From an archaeon (GTDB lineage: Archaea; Thermoproteota; Nitrososphaeria; Nitrososphaerales; UBA183), in the NCBI GenBank assembly GCA_021788415.1, contig JAJYKR010000003.1, forward strand, positions 1 through 64,000: a stretch of DNA of 64,000 nucleotides, in the 5' to 3' direction. Both the position numbers and the translations under genes were made by a program. Each line of letters starts with the position of its first letter. Position 1 is the first letter of the stretch. Under the pieces are notes generated by a model that saw only the letters and a program-made list of their open reading frames with translations, was not told the DNA's origin and searched no databases. Below, piece by piece: positions 41,013-48,945 of the stretch.

Positions 41013-41579
41013 TCACTCCGGCGGCTCGAAGCAGCTCCTGCATCGAGGCTCGTACATCTCCTTCCCCCCGACGACTATGGTCGGGGAGTTCCTCGGGGCT
41101 GGCTTCCCTCCTATGAGCCGCTGGGTCCTCGTCGCTTCCTGGCCGCACACGACGCACACCGCGCTGAGATACCTCACCCGGTCTGCCCTTGCCGCGAGCT
41201 CCATGGTCGTCGTGAAGGGCTCGGCCCGGAAGTTGAGGTTGAGCCCGCAGGCTATGACCCTCTTCGCGTCAGCCAGACTGTCGAGGAGGTCCACGATGGA
41301 GTCGGGGAAGAAGTTGACCTCGTCCACGCCGATGGCGTCGAGGCCATTGCTCCTGGCAACCTCCTTGATCTTCCTCAGCCCTTCGTCAGACGATGCGACC
41401 GTGTAGGCGTCGTACCTCAGGCCGTTGTGGGTCACCACCTGGGTCGCGCTGTACCGCTTGTCGAAGGCGATCTTGAAGATGGCACCCTTCTTCTTGGCGT
41501 ACACCTCCCTCTCGACAAGGCGGATCAGCTCGGACGTCTTCCCCGAGAACATCGGACCGATGATTACTTCCAGCGTCAA
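41013..41579 (-). CDS. tdk: Thymidine kinase, type II
   Basis: A 188-residue kinase: P-loop IGPMFSGKTSELI, Asp-Glu catalytic region AIGVDEVNFF, lasso ACGLNLNFRAEPF, and zinc cysteines CVVCG and CRSC. It phosphorylates thymidine in salvage. The next genes (GNAT, decarboxylase) are on the same strand with short gaps. Confidence 0.95.
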   Translation of the reverse strand: MTLEVIIGPMFSGKTSELIRLVEREVYAKKKGAIFKIAFDKRYSATQVVTHNGLRYDAYTVASSDEGLRKIKEVARSNGLDAIGVDEVNFFPDSIVDLLDSLADAKRVIACGLNLNFRAEPFTTTMELAARADRVRYLSAVCVVCGQEATRTQRLIGGKPAPRNSPTIVVGGKEMYEPRCRSCFEPPE

Positions 41580-41606
41580 CTTTCGCGGCGGCTCCCCCTG
41601 GGGGAT

Positions 41607-42188
41607 TTATCGCTTCCTGAGGTCGGCGTACATGATGATCTCGTCGATGTGCCTCTCTCCCCGGACGATGTGGTCGGGGACGACCCCGACTCTCATGAAC
41701 CCCTGCTTCTCGTACAGGTGGATTGCACGCTCGTTGATCGCGAATACCGTCAGCTCGACCAGCCAGATCCCCACCCTCTTCGATTCCCTGAGGACCTCTG
41801 ACATCAGCCTCCCGCCGATCCCCGCGCCCCTGCACCCGTCGAGCAGCACTATCCCGAACACGCCGGTGTGATGGACGTCGCGGGGGATCCGCCTCCAGAC
41901 GTCGGAGTGGCCGACGATCTCGCCGTCGACGAAGGCGGCACGGCTCACCACGTTCCGCTTCTTCGCCTCCCTCAGTATGTTCGCCAGGAACCTCCCCTCG
42001 CCCTTCCTCGTCGCCCGCCCGTCAAGCGAGGTTATGCCCAGGTCTGGGTTTGACCTCTTCTCTCTAGATATCGCGTTAGCGAACCTTACCAGCGCGCCCA
42101 GGTCCCCCCTCCTGAGCCCCCTCACGGTGACCTCCCTCCCGTCCTTGGACACGAACTGTGCCCTGACCTCGCCGGGCCTCAACCCCAC
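41607..42188 (-). CDS. GNAT-family N-acetyltransferase
   Basis: A 193-residue GNAT protein: TVRGLRRGDLGALVRFAN, AFVDGEIVGHSDV, TGVFGIVLLDGCRGAGIGGRLM (acetyl-CoA loop with a loose RGAGIG), and FAINERAIHLYEKQGFMRVG. Substrate unknown. GTG start at 42188, about 25 bases from a weak TATA-like ATTCAAG. Confidence 0.85.
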   Translation of the reverse strand: MGLRPGEVRAQFVSKDGREVTVRGLRRGDLGALVRFANAISREKRSNPDLGITSLDGRATRKGEGRFLANILREAKKRNVVSRAAFVDGEIVGHSDVWRRIPRDVHHTGVFGIVLLDGCRGAGIGGRLMSEVLRESKRVGIWLVELTVFAINERAIHLYEKQGFMRVGVVPDHIVRGERHIDEIIMYADLRKR

Positions 42189-42218
42189 CGGCGGAGGGGA
42201 CCGCCGGCTTGAATGTTT

Positions 42219-43541
42219 CTAGGCCGCCGCCAGGGAGTCCCCGCCCTCGTCCTCATAGAGGCGGTCTATGGTCTGGCTCTTCCGGACGACCAAGTAGGTC
42301 CCCTGGTCGTCCCGCATGAGCACGTGCGGCCTCGGCTGGCTGTGGAACGGCATGTTCATGACCAGGGTATAGGCCCCGACGTCTCTGAACATCACGAGCT
42401 TGCCTGGCTCCGCCCCCCCGAGCTTGGACCTGCTTGACGTAGGGAACACATCCAGGGGGTCGCAGAGCCTCCCGGCCAGCACCACCTTGCGGTCAGACGG
42501 CATCCCCCCTGGGACGACCTCCACAGGGTACTCGTGCCGGAGCAGCGCCGAGTCGAGGAGGACGTGATACCCGGCGTCGATGTACACGTATCTCCCCTCC
42601 CCGAAGTCCTTGACGTTGACGACCCTGGAGACAAGCACCGTCGACTCGGCGGTCAGGAACCTCCCGCTCTCGGCCACGAGCGTGAACTCCTCACCGATGC
42701 TCTCGACCAGGCTGTTGAGCTGGCCCACGATCTTCCCCCCCAGCTCACCTGGGGTGGGGACCCTCCTACCGTAGGGTGCCGGGAGGCCCCCTCCGATGTC
42801 GAGCGTCTTCACAGGGAAGTCGCCCAGCTGCTTCCTCGCGTCGAGTATGAACGCCTCCAGCTTCTCTATCGCCTCGGCGTAGCAGGCAGGGTCCTCAATC
42901 TGGCTCCCGAGGTGGAAGTGGAACCCTTCGAACCGGAGGATGGGGGTGGCAAGGATCTTCTTCAGAGCGCTTAGAGCCGAGTCCTGGCTCCCTCCTTTGA
43001 GCTGGAGCCCGAACTTTCCGTGCCCCCTGGAGCCGCGAAGCTCGGCATGGACGTGAACCTCCGGATTGACCCTTACCAGGGTCTTAACGGCCACGTTCAC
43101 CTTCCCTGCCGCCTCGATCAGGTTCATCAGCCCGTTGTAGCTCGCCACCACTATCTTCCTGACCCCCCTGGTCAGCACCTCTTCGTACTCTGCCGTGGTC
43201 TCGGTGATGCTGGTATAGATGACGTCAGCTGCAGAGCCTCCTGACTTCAGCACGAACATGAGCTCCCCCGGTGCGGTGAGGTCGAAGAGGGTCCCTTCAC
43301 CTGCGAACGTCCTGATCACCGACGGATTGAAGTTCGCCTTGACAGAGTAGGCCGCCCTGAAGACCCCCCTAAACCCTTCGAAGCCCCCTTTCATCTCGGC
43401 GACCTTCCTCCTCAGAGTCGCCTCGTCTATCAGGAAATACGGCGTGCCGTACTTCTCCGCTAGGCTGTACAGATCTCTTTCCGAAAACCTCGGCGCAGCA
43501 ACACCCGCCCTCGGGACGGGCTGCGTGCGAGTGTCCACCAA
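42219..43541 (-). CDS. PLP-dependent group IV decarboxylase (LysA/ornithine decarboxylase type)
   Basis: A 440-residue alanine-racemase-fold decarboxylase: PLP Lys in YSVKANFNPSV, HFHLGSQIED, LDIGGGLPAPYG, ESGRFLTAEST and AGRLCDPLDVFP, then the C-terminal FRDVGAYTLVMN. Diaminopimelate decarboxylases usually have CES(G/S)D in the cysteine motif, while this CDPLD looks closer to ornithine/arginine-type enzymes, so the substrate is open. TTG 43541 is preferred: a TATA box (TTTTTAAG, 43573-43580) lies 30-35 bases upstream, while the ATG at 43616 would be upstream of it. Confidence 0.85.
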   Translation of the reverse strand: MVDTRTQPVPRAGVAAPRFSERDLYSLAEKYGTPYFLIDEATLRRKVAEMKGGFEGFRGVFRAAYSVKANFNPSVIRTFAGEGTLFDLTAPGELMFVLKSGGSAADVIYTSITETTAEYEEVLTRGVRKIVVASYNGLMNLIEAAGKVNVAVKTLVRVNPEVHVHAELRGSRGHGKFGLQLKGGSQDSALSALKKILATPILRFEGFHFHLGSQIEDPACYAEAIEKLEAFILDARKQLGDFPVKTLDIGGGLPAPYGRRVPTPGELGGKIVGQLNSLVESIGEEFTLVAESGRFLTAESTVLVSRVVNVKDFGEGRYVYIDAGYHVLLDSALLRHEYPVEVVPGGMPSDRKVVLAGRLCDPLDVFPTSSRSKLGGAEPGKLVMFRDVGAYTLVMNMPFHSQPRPHVLMRDDQGTYLVVRKSQTIDRLYEDEGGDSLAAA

Positions 43542-43803
43542 CTTTTTGTTGATTGGTTGTCTCGGGATTCCGCTTAAAAAGATATCCTCGGCTCGGCGGA
43601 AAATTGCGGACGTCATGCCAGAGCTCAGCCCGGGTCATCGAGGCGCCGGGGACACGGGCCCCAACGCGCGTGGACCAGACTCGCCGTCTTCGGGCCGGCT
43701 GCCGTGGCCCTCTGCCACTCTCCCTGTTGCATTCTGGGACGGTCGGTCATCGCCCGGCTGCCTGAGGCGAAATCCTTCTACCTCTGAACGATGAAGGGCT
43801 GAC

Positions 43804-44076
43804 GTGGGGTCCTACCATGTCTACATCCTCAGGTGCGCCGACGGATCGCTCTACACCGGGTGCACGAAGGACATGGGCCGGAGGGTGGCAGAGCACCTCG
43901 CGGGGAAGGCCTCGAAGTACACTCGCTCGCGGCTCCCGGTGACCATCTGCTACACCGAGAGTGCGCAGGACAGGAGCAGGGCGCTCAGGCGCGAGGCTGA
44001 AATAAAAAGAATGAGCAGGGGCGAGAAGCTCCTCATCTGCGGAGGAACTTCGAAGCCGAAGCAGAGCTCGCGCTGA
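43804..44076 (+). CDS. GIY-YIG nuclease domain protein (YhbQ/UPF0213 type)
   Basis: A 90-residue single-domain protein: YHVYILRCADGSLYTGCTKDM (GIY-YIG region with the Arg and Tyr), HLAGKASKYTRSRLP and ALRREAEIKRMSRGEK with the catalytic Glu. Such small proteins cut DNA in repair or remain of unknown role. GTG start. Confidence 0.85.
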   Translation: MGSYHVYILRCADGSLYTGCTKDMGRRVAEHLAGKASKYTRSRLPVTICYTESAQDRSRALRREAEIKRMSRGEKLLICGGTSKPKQSSR

Positions 44077-44115
44077 CCTAGCCGAACCTCTGGATTGCTA
44101 TTGGTGTGGTGTTTC

Positions 44116-44481
44116 CTACTTCCCGACGACTATCTCGATCGAGGAGATGTTTCTGGTCTCTGGCCCTTCGCCAACGACTTCGGTGTTGATGCCGATGTCC
44201 TTGACCCTGAACTGCCCGTTGCCCAGCCTCTTTGTGACGATTTCCGCCACGTCCACCGCTCTGCTGATGGCCATCCCTCTGGCCTTCACCACGATTTCGC
44301 CGGCCTGGGTGAGCTGGATGAGCGCGCTCATGGCGTAGTTCATCACAGGCTTCTGGCCCACGAAGATGTGGTTGTAGGGCGCTGACCTCTGTGGAGGTGC
44401 GCTCTGCTGTGCTGGCGCTGTGGCCTGTTCAGGTGCCTTCTGTTCCTCTGGCTCGTTTGTGTCGGATTTCTTTTTTGGCAT
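44116..44481 (-). CDS. albA: Alba chromatin protein
   Basis: A 121-residue Alba: a Gln/Pro/Ala-rich first 35 residues, then IFVGQKPVMNYAMSALIQL with the DNA-contacting Lys, EIVVKARGMAISRAVDVAEIV and IGINTEVVGEG. Alba coats DNA and RNA in archaea. The extra N-terminal tail is longer than usual. A TATA box (GGTTAAATAC, 44517-44527) and an AAGGT ribosome site precede the ATG. Confidence 0.95.
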   Translation of the reverse strand: MPKKKSDTNEPEEQKAPEQATAPAQQSAPPQRSAPYNHIFVGQKPVMNYAMSALIQLTQAGEIVVKARGMAISRAVDVAEIVTKRLGNGQFRVKDIGINTEVVGEGPETRNISSIEIVVGK

Positions 44482-44547
44482 TTCTGTGACCTTGCTGGCA
44501 CGGCCGCGCTGCCGCGTATTTAACCCCTTGGGGGCGGCCCTCCGATT

Positions 44548-45462
44548 TCAGAGATATTCGGAGGCGTCCACGCGGTTCGGCGCGCTCCCATTCTCGAAGT
44601 AGCTCCTGACGTTCCTCGCCGCCGCCACTTTCACCTTCGACAGGTCCTCGCCCAGCGGGAGGCCCGAGTCATGGAGGGTCCCTCCGAAGTTGGGGAGCTC
44701 CCAGGCAGGGGTGGAAAACTGCTCCTTGCCATCCTTCTGCCAGAACACGTCCGTGGCGAACCTGCTTTCAGGCCTCTCCTTCAGCCACCTCATGGTCCCG
44801 TCTTCGTCGAACGTCTCGCCTCTCCCGATGTTGACGACTATCACGGCGTCCTTGGCCCTGGATAGGAGCTCGTAGCTGAAGGCTCCTCGCGTCCTGTTCG
44901 TAAGAGGAATTGTGACCACCACCGCGTCGGCCAGCGGCATCAGCTCCGGGAGGGAAGACATTGGGTGCTTCTCCTCGAAGAGCTCCGGAGACCTGAACGA
45001 CCTTGAGACCCCGACGGTCCTCATCCCTACCGACTTCGACAGCCGAGCCGCCTCGGAGCCGATGGCGCCGCACCCTACGACCACGAGCGTCTTGCCTCGA
45101 AGCATCCTGGGTGTCGCCTTCTGGTTTCGGAGGTGGACCCCCTTCGCCATGCCGAGCAGCAGGCCCCAGGCGTGCTCCCCGACCGGTTCCGTGAACGCGC
45201 CGGCGTTCGAGAAGACCTGGACCCCGGGGGGGAGAGCGCGGAAGTCAAGGCCATCGACTCCGGCGGAGAGCGTCTGAACCATCCGAAGGGCATCCATCTT
45301 CCTGAGGGCGTCCACCTTCACCCGGGAAGGCCAGCACATCAGAGCCTGGATTCGTCCGAGCATGCTTTCGTCCACCGAGGACTCGAACACCTCAAACCCA
45401 GAGAGCGTGTCTCTTGCCTCGGGGGGCAGAGAATCGTTCACAAAGAGCTGCACTCGAGCCAT
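44548..45462 (-). CDS. D-isomer-specific 2-hydroxyacid dehydrogenase
   Basis: A 304-residue protein: NAD-binding VVVGCGAIGSEAARLSKSVGMRTVGVSR, a VNIGRGETFDEDG Arg-containing motif, and NFGGTLHDSGLP with the catalytic His near the C-terminus. NAD(P)-linked oxidoreductase acting on 2-hydroxy acids; substrate unknown. It starts 12 bases after rpoK and is likely cotranscribed. Confidence 0.9.
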   Translation of the reverse strand: MARVQLFVNDSLPPEARDTLSGFEVFESSVDESMLGRIQALMCWPSRVKVDALRKMDALRMVQTLSAGVDGLDFRALPPGVQVFSNAGAFTEPVGEHAWGLLLGMAKGVHLRNQKATPRMLRGKTLVVVGCGAIGSEAARLSKSVGMRTVGVSRSFRSPELFEEKHPMSSLPELMPLADAVVVTIPLTNRTRGAFSYELLSRAKDAVIVVNIGRGETFDEDGTMRWLKERPESRFATDVFWQKDGKEQFSTPAWELPNFGGTLHDSGLPLGEDLSKVKVAAARNVRSYFENGSAPNRVDASEYL

Positions 45463-45474
45463 GGGAAGGCCTCG

Positions 45475-45765
45475 CTACTTCGCTAGCGCCTTTATCGGAA
45501 TATCCTGGGTTATCCCGTTGGGGAGGGACCTTCGGATGGATATCGGGAGGGCATCGGCTTCAAGTTCAAGCATCGCGGTCCCAATCGGCCCCTTGTACCC
45601 GCCTTCCACGGGGACGAAGGCAGGCGCCCCCATGGCGATCTGAAGAGACCTGGCGCCTACGATCCTGGCTTTCTCGAAGCGCGTGAGCTTCGGGGGACCG
45701 ATCTTCACTTCGAACTCGACGATCGAAGGTTGCTTCGCTCTTTTCACTGTCTTAGCTGGAGACAT
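45475..45765 (-). CDS. rpoK: DNA-directed RNA polymerase subunit K (Rpb6/omega)
   Basis: A 96-residue RpoK: PPKLTRFEKARIVGARSLQIAMGAP, then a hydrophobic loop and PISIRRSLPNG, which packs on the largest subunits. The ATG at 45765 gives the family length; the longer open frame to 45936 has no family similarity. The middle loop (FVPVEGGYKGPIGT) is longer than in many archaea. Essential transcription gene. Confidence 0.93.
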   Translation of the reverse strand: MSPAKTVKRAKQPSIVEFEVKIGPPKLTRFEKARIVGARSLQIAMGAPAFVPVEGGYKGPIGTAMLELEADALPISIRRSLPNGITQDIPIKALAK

Positions 45766-46046
45766 CAGAGGGCCACGGAGTCGGTTTCGCCCGACCGGGT
45801 CTCCAGATAAGTCTATCCCCCACTCCATCCATCGGTCGAGGCGCGCAGCATATCGAACCAGTACCGAAGGGGATATTCGACCCGATGGCCATGCACCGGG
45901 CCGAGAACCTTCAGGACCCTGTGCGCAGACTGTCATAGGAAACTATCAAGGACGGCCCAAACCGCTTCATGAGGAGCGTTCTAACGGCAAAACAGTAGTG
46001 TTCTACCCGGTAGGACTATACACTTCCATTCAAAGCAGTCCATTGA

Positions 46047-46619
46047 ATGATATCACAACAGAGGGCGATAGGAAGAACGACCATCGCTCTGGGGGTAGCC
46101 GCAGTTGTGGCAGTCGCGGCAATCAGTTTCCTAGCCATCACAAGAGCCCCTTTACAGACTTCAGGCATTCCGCAGCACTCAACCAGCAACACGCCCTCCA
46201 CGTCTACCATGACACCAGGCACGTCCACCGTTAGAACGAATACGTCGACCTCCACATTTGCGCGATGGGAGCCGGCCTACATGACCTCAAACCAGGGGTG
46301 CGCGGCTGGGCCACCCTGGACTCCTTATCCATGCTGGGGCAACCGCTCGGACGCAGTGGTGTTCAGTTGCGCGGCCGCTGCCGAAACCCCGGAAGGGTGC
46401 ACCCAACGCGTTCAAGTCACGAACTCGACAGGGAACTTCAATGTGACTGTCTGGTTCAACTTTACTGGTAACCACGTTCTGGCAGACGGCCAACAGGGCA
46501 ATTGCACTTGGAACGTGGATTCCGCCGAGATGTACATTCCACCCCCACCTGCACTTTGCCTTTCAGTGAGTTCGGCCACATTCCTGTTGGCCGAGCCGCA
46601 TTCAACTGCTCCGGCGTGA
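46047..46619 (+). CDS. Secreted or membrane-anchored protein of unknown function
   Basis: A 190-residue protein: signal/anchor helix at about residues 10-30 (TIALGVAAVVAVAAISFLAI), a Ser/Thr-rich linker to about 75 that would be heavily glycosylated, then a small domain with several cysteines and N-glycosylation sites (NSTGNFNVT, NFTGN). No family recognised. TATA (ACTATACA, about 46012-46019) lies about 28-30 bases before the ATG, so leaderless. Confidence 0.65.
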   Translation: MISQQRAIGRTTIALGVAAVVAVAAISFLAITRAPLQTSGIPQHSTSNTPSTSTMTPGTSTVRTNTSTSTFARWEPAYMTSNQGCAAGPPWTPYPCWGNRSDAVVFSCAAAAETPEGCTQRVQVTNSTGNFNVTVWFNFTGNHVLADGQQGNCTWNVDSAEMYIPPPPALCLSVSSATFLLAEPHSTAPA

Positions 46620-46960
46620 ACCAGTCGATGTTGCGGTAATCTTAGCCCCCTGCGCGGCGCAATGTTCCCGGAACGAATCAGGCGGACTGAAACGCATCTA
46701 TCTGAAGTATGAGAAGAGGACAGAGGACGTAGGGGTGAAACCCCGGTGATGGGTAAACTGTCACGCAGGGTTTGGGAGGGAGGGTGCGTGCTACTTGCCC
46801 GACTACTTGGGCGTGGCGGCGCACTCTTACTTCAGCCATCGAGATACTTCACCCTGCCGGGGAGGACCCTGAAGCGACTCCGTCTGCCACGACCTGTTCG
46901 TCGGCTCGCAGGGGGTCTGGACGACAACTGTTTAATGCCTCGGACCAAGAGCCTCCCTCG
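46620..46960. other. Gap without convincing gene
   Basis: No frame has genomic codon bias. A tiny hairpin (GGGGT, GAA, ACCCC, around 46734-46746) and several GC-rich stems are present, so a small RNA is possible but no known RNA motif was found. TTTAATG near 46931 is the TATA box for the next gene. Confidence 0.4.
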
Positions 46961-47362
46961 ATGTCTTCTCCGGTCCCCCCGTCCGCTGGCTCGGTGTCCA
47001 GGGTCGAGTGCACGGCCATGGTCAACGGCAAGGGGGAGGGGAGCATCTCGCTCTTCCGCCACCTCGCACCGCTGACAGTCAGCGCCCTCCTGAGGACCCT
47101 CCCAATCGACAGCCGGGTCTCCCTCCAGACGGGGATGGTGTGCCTGTTCACTCAGCTGCGGGTCGGCGTGGAGAAGCCCAGGACACAGTTCGCCAGGGGG
47201 GACGTGGCGTTCCTTCCGTCTGGGAGTCTCGTCTGCGTCTTCCTCGGCAGCGCGCGAAGCGACCGCCCCCTGAACCCGGTCGGGAAGGTCGAAAAGGGAC
47301 TGGAGTTGTTCGACGCCATAAGACCCGGGGACGTGGTCAGCCTGAAGATCGTCCCGGCCTAG
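46961..47362 (+). CDS. Cyclophilin-like fold protein (DUF369 type)
   Basis: A 133-residue protein with beta-barrel pattern: VECTAMVNGKGEGSISLFRHLAP, RVSLQTGMVCLFTQL, FARGDVAFLPSGSLVCVFLG and a closing VVSLKIVPA, like the archaeal/thermotogal cyclophilin-like family. Biochemical role unknown. ATG 46961 is about 28 bases from the TATA box; the longer frame to 46772 lacks bias. Its stop overlaps the end of the S25e gene by four bases. Confidence 0.72.
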   Translation: MSSPVPPSAGSVSRVECTAMVNGKGEGSISLFRHLAPLTVSALLRTLPIDSRVSLQTGMVCLFTQLRVGVEKPRTQFARGDVAFLPSGSLVCVFLGSARSDRPLNPVGKVEKGLELFDAIRPGDVVSLKIVPA

Positions 47363-47706
47363 CCCCTGAGGGCCCAGACACCGTGACCGCTGAAACCGCC
47401 AGCTCTTCTCAGCATCTGCTTAGACTCCAGTTCCTTGAGCACCGCCGTGGCCACTGAAGCGTTGACTCCTAGGGCCCTGGAAGCGGAATTGATCGTGATG
47501 GCCTTCAACGGTGTGAGGCTCTTGATCATCTCGGCGTCCGATAACTTCGGGGGGAGAAACGCCAGCTGCCTCTTCAGCTGCGGCGCGGCCTTCTGATCCT
47601 TCGACTTCTTTCCTTTGGACCCCTCCTCCTGTCCGGCGTCTTGCGAGTCCTGCGTCTTCTCCATCGAAGCCAGAGACTTCTTCTTTACTCCGCCCACGGT
47701 TCTCAC
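47359..47706 (-). CDS. rps25e: 30S ribosomal protein S25e
   Basis: A 115-residue S25e: basic, Lys-rich start, then the winged-helix body LSDAEMIKSLTPLKAITINSASRALGVNASVATAVLKELE and a GGFSGHGVWALR end. It is a small-subunit protein found in TACK archaea and eukaryotes. GTG 47706 lies about 25 bases from a TATA-like TTAATT; TATA spacing supports the leaderless GTG. Confidence 0.88.
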   Translation of the reverse strand: MRTVGGVKKKSLASMEKTQDSQDAGQEEGSKGKKSKDQKAAPQLKRQLAFLPPKLSDAEMIKSLTPLKAITINSASRALGVNASVATAVLKELESKQMLRRAGGFSGHGVWALRG

Positions 47707-47875
47707 TTTGCGGTGGATGAGAAGCCAATTAAGGCTTTCCGCCGATATACCATTCCAACCATCGGCTGGGAGAGGACCCGGAGCGCAAGATGTGGGGCGA
47801 GCCTGACCGGCAAGTGGCTTTGGCGTCTCGACTCGGGCGAGAAAGGCGGAGTCGACGACAGGGCCCGAACATCCC

Positions 47876-47926
47876 CTAATTCATTAGGTCTAATGTCTAA
47901 CTAATGTTAGATACATCGCTCTAACA
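47876..47926. promoter_or_regulatory. Operator-rich promoter of the V4R gene
   Basis: CTAAT-TC-ATTAG (47876-47887), then TCTAAT, then TCTAAC-TAAT-GTTAGA (perfect 6-bp inverted repeat, 47896-47911) and another TCTAAC just before the ATG. The repeated TCTAA(C/T) core overlaps the only TATA-like sequence, so a repressor or activator likely reads it. Confidence 0.5.
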
Positions 47927-48784
47927 ATGGAACAGTCTGAGGTCGCCGGGACTGCGCCGTCGCTCTCGAGGCGAAACAGGCGGGAGTTCCTCTACTATCT
48001 CTCTCACGGCGAGAGGATGTTCCAGGTGGTGGTCAGGCTCAGCAGCCGCACGGGAGTTATCGGCCCTGTCCTTTCCCTCCTCAACACCCGCGTGTGGCTG
48101 ACAGACTTCCATGCCTATGACATCGGTGACTCGGCCATCATCTCCGGTTTCGTCAGGAAGGCTCCACAGGGTGTGACCGCCGAGTCTCTCGAGGAGCTGG
48201 TCCGGCTGTCCCCAGCCGTCCTCGACTGCAAGGTCACAGAGAGCACTGCCGGGCTCCTTCTCGACTCGTTCCACACCGGGATCGAAGACGACTACGGAGA
48301 ACCTCTCATGCTGTTCCGCCGGGACGCTGTCAACAGGATGTTCGACCGGATGGTGGAGGTATTTGGCACGGGGGGCGAGGTGATGCTCCAATACGAAGGG
48401 GAGGCGATCGGTGAACAGAACGGGAAGGAGATCGAGGAACGGATCGGAAAGCAGAAGGTGGAGCTGAACCTGAAAGACGCGGTCCGACTGCTGACCGTCG
48501 GAGGGTGGGGGGACGCTTCCCTGAGCATGTCGCCGGAGATGAACCCCGTAGTCAGGATTGAGAACTGCTTCGAGAGCTCGTCGGGGAGCGGAGTCAGGAA
48601 GGGGTGTCACTTCGTAACAGGGATGATAACTGGTGCATCGAGGGCCATCTTCGGCCCGAGGGCGACATGCAGAGAGACCAGGTGCGTCCTCCGGGGAGAC
48701 GAATATGACGAGTTTGCACTTTCTCCTGGCTTGCCAGAGGACGACCGGCAGCAGGACCTTCAGAAACCTCACATCCCAGCGTGA
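47927..48784 (+). CDS. V4R-domain protein (putative ligand-sensing regulator)
   Basis: A 285-residue protein. The C-terminal part has the V4R pattern: GCHFVTGMITGASRAIFGP and ETRCVLRGDEYDEFAL, with cysteines and Gly-Asp of the small-molecule-binding fold. The N-terminal half (FLYYLSHGERMFQVVVRLSSRTG, LLNTRVWLTDFHAYD) looks like a separate dimerisation or ACT-like domain. V4R proteins sense hydrocarbon-like ligands or porphyrin intermediates. It has a dense promoter repeat array, so it may regulate itself. Confidence 0.72.
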   Translation: MEQSEVAGTAPSLSRRNRREFLYYLSHGERMFQVVVRLSSRTGVIGPVLSLLNTRVWLTDFHAYDIGDSAIISGFVRKAPQGVTAESLEELVRLSPAVLDCKVTESTAGLLLDSFHTGIEDDYGEPLMLFRRDAVNRMFDRMVEVFGTGGEVMLQYEGEAIGEQNGKEIEERIGKQKVELNLKDAVRLLTVGGWGDASLSMSPEMNPVVRIENCFESSSGSGVRKGCHFVTGMITGASRAIFGPRATCRETRCVLRGDEYDEFALSPGLPEDDRQQDLQKPHIPA

Positions 48785-48945
48785 GTCTCCGGGCTGGCTC
48801 CCAAGCGCTGGCGGGGAAGCAACGGGCCGCTTCCGCGAGTCCCAGGCTCCGGTCGGGTACCAGGGAAGGAGCGTAGCGCCGGAGCTCAGCGGAGCAACGC
48901 TCCTCCGAAACGGAGAATAAACCGGCATTCGGCTCTTCTTCCGGT

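Noticed and set aside
43617..43803. C/D box small RNA candidate (CTGAACGATGA)
   Set aside because: The spacing between the C'-like and D-like boxes is only four bases and no good upstream C box exists.
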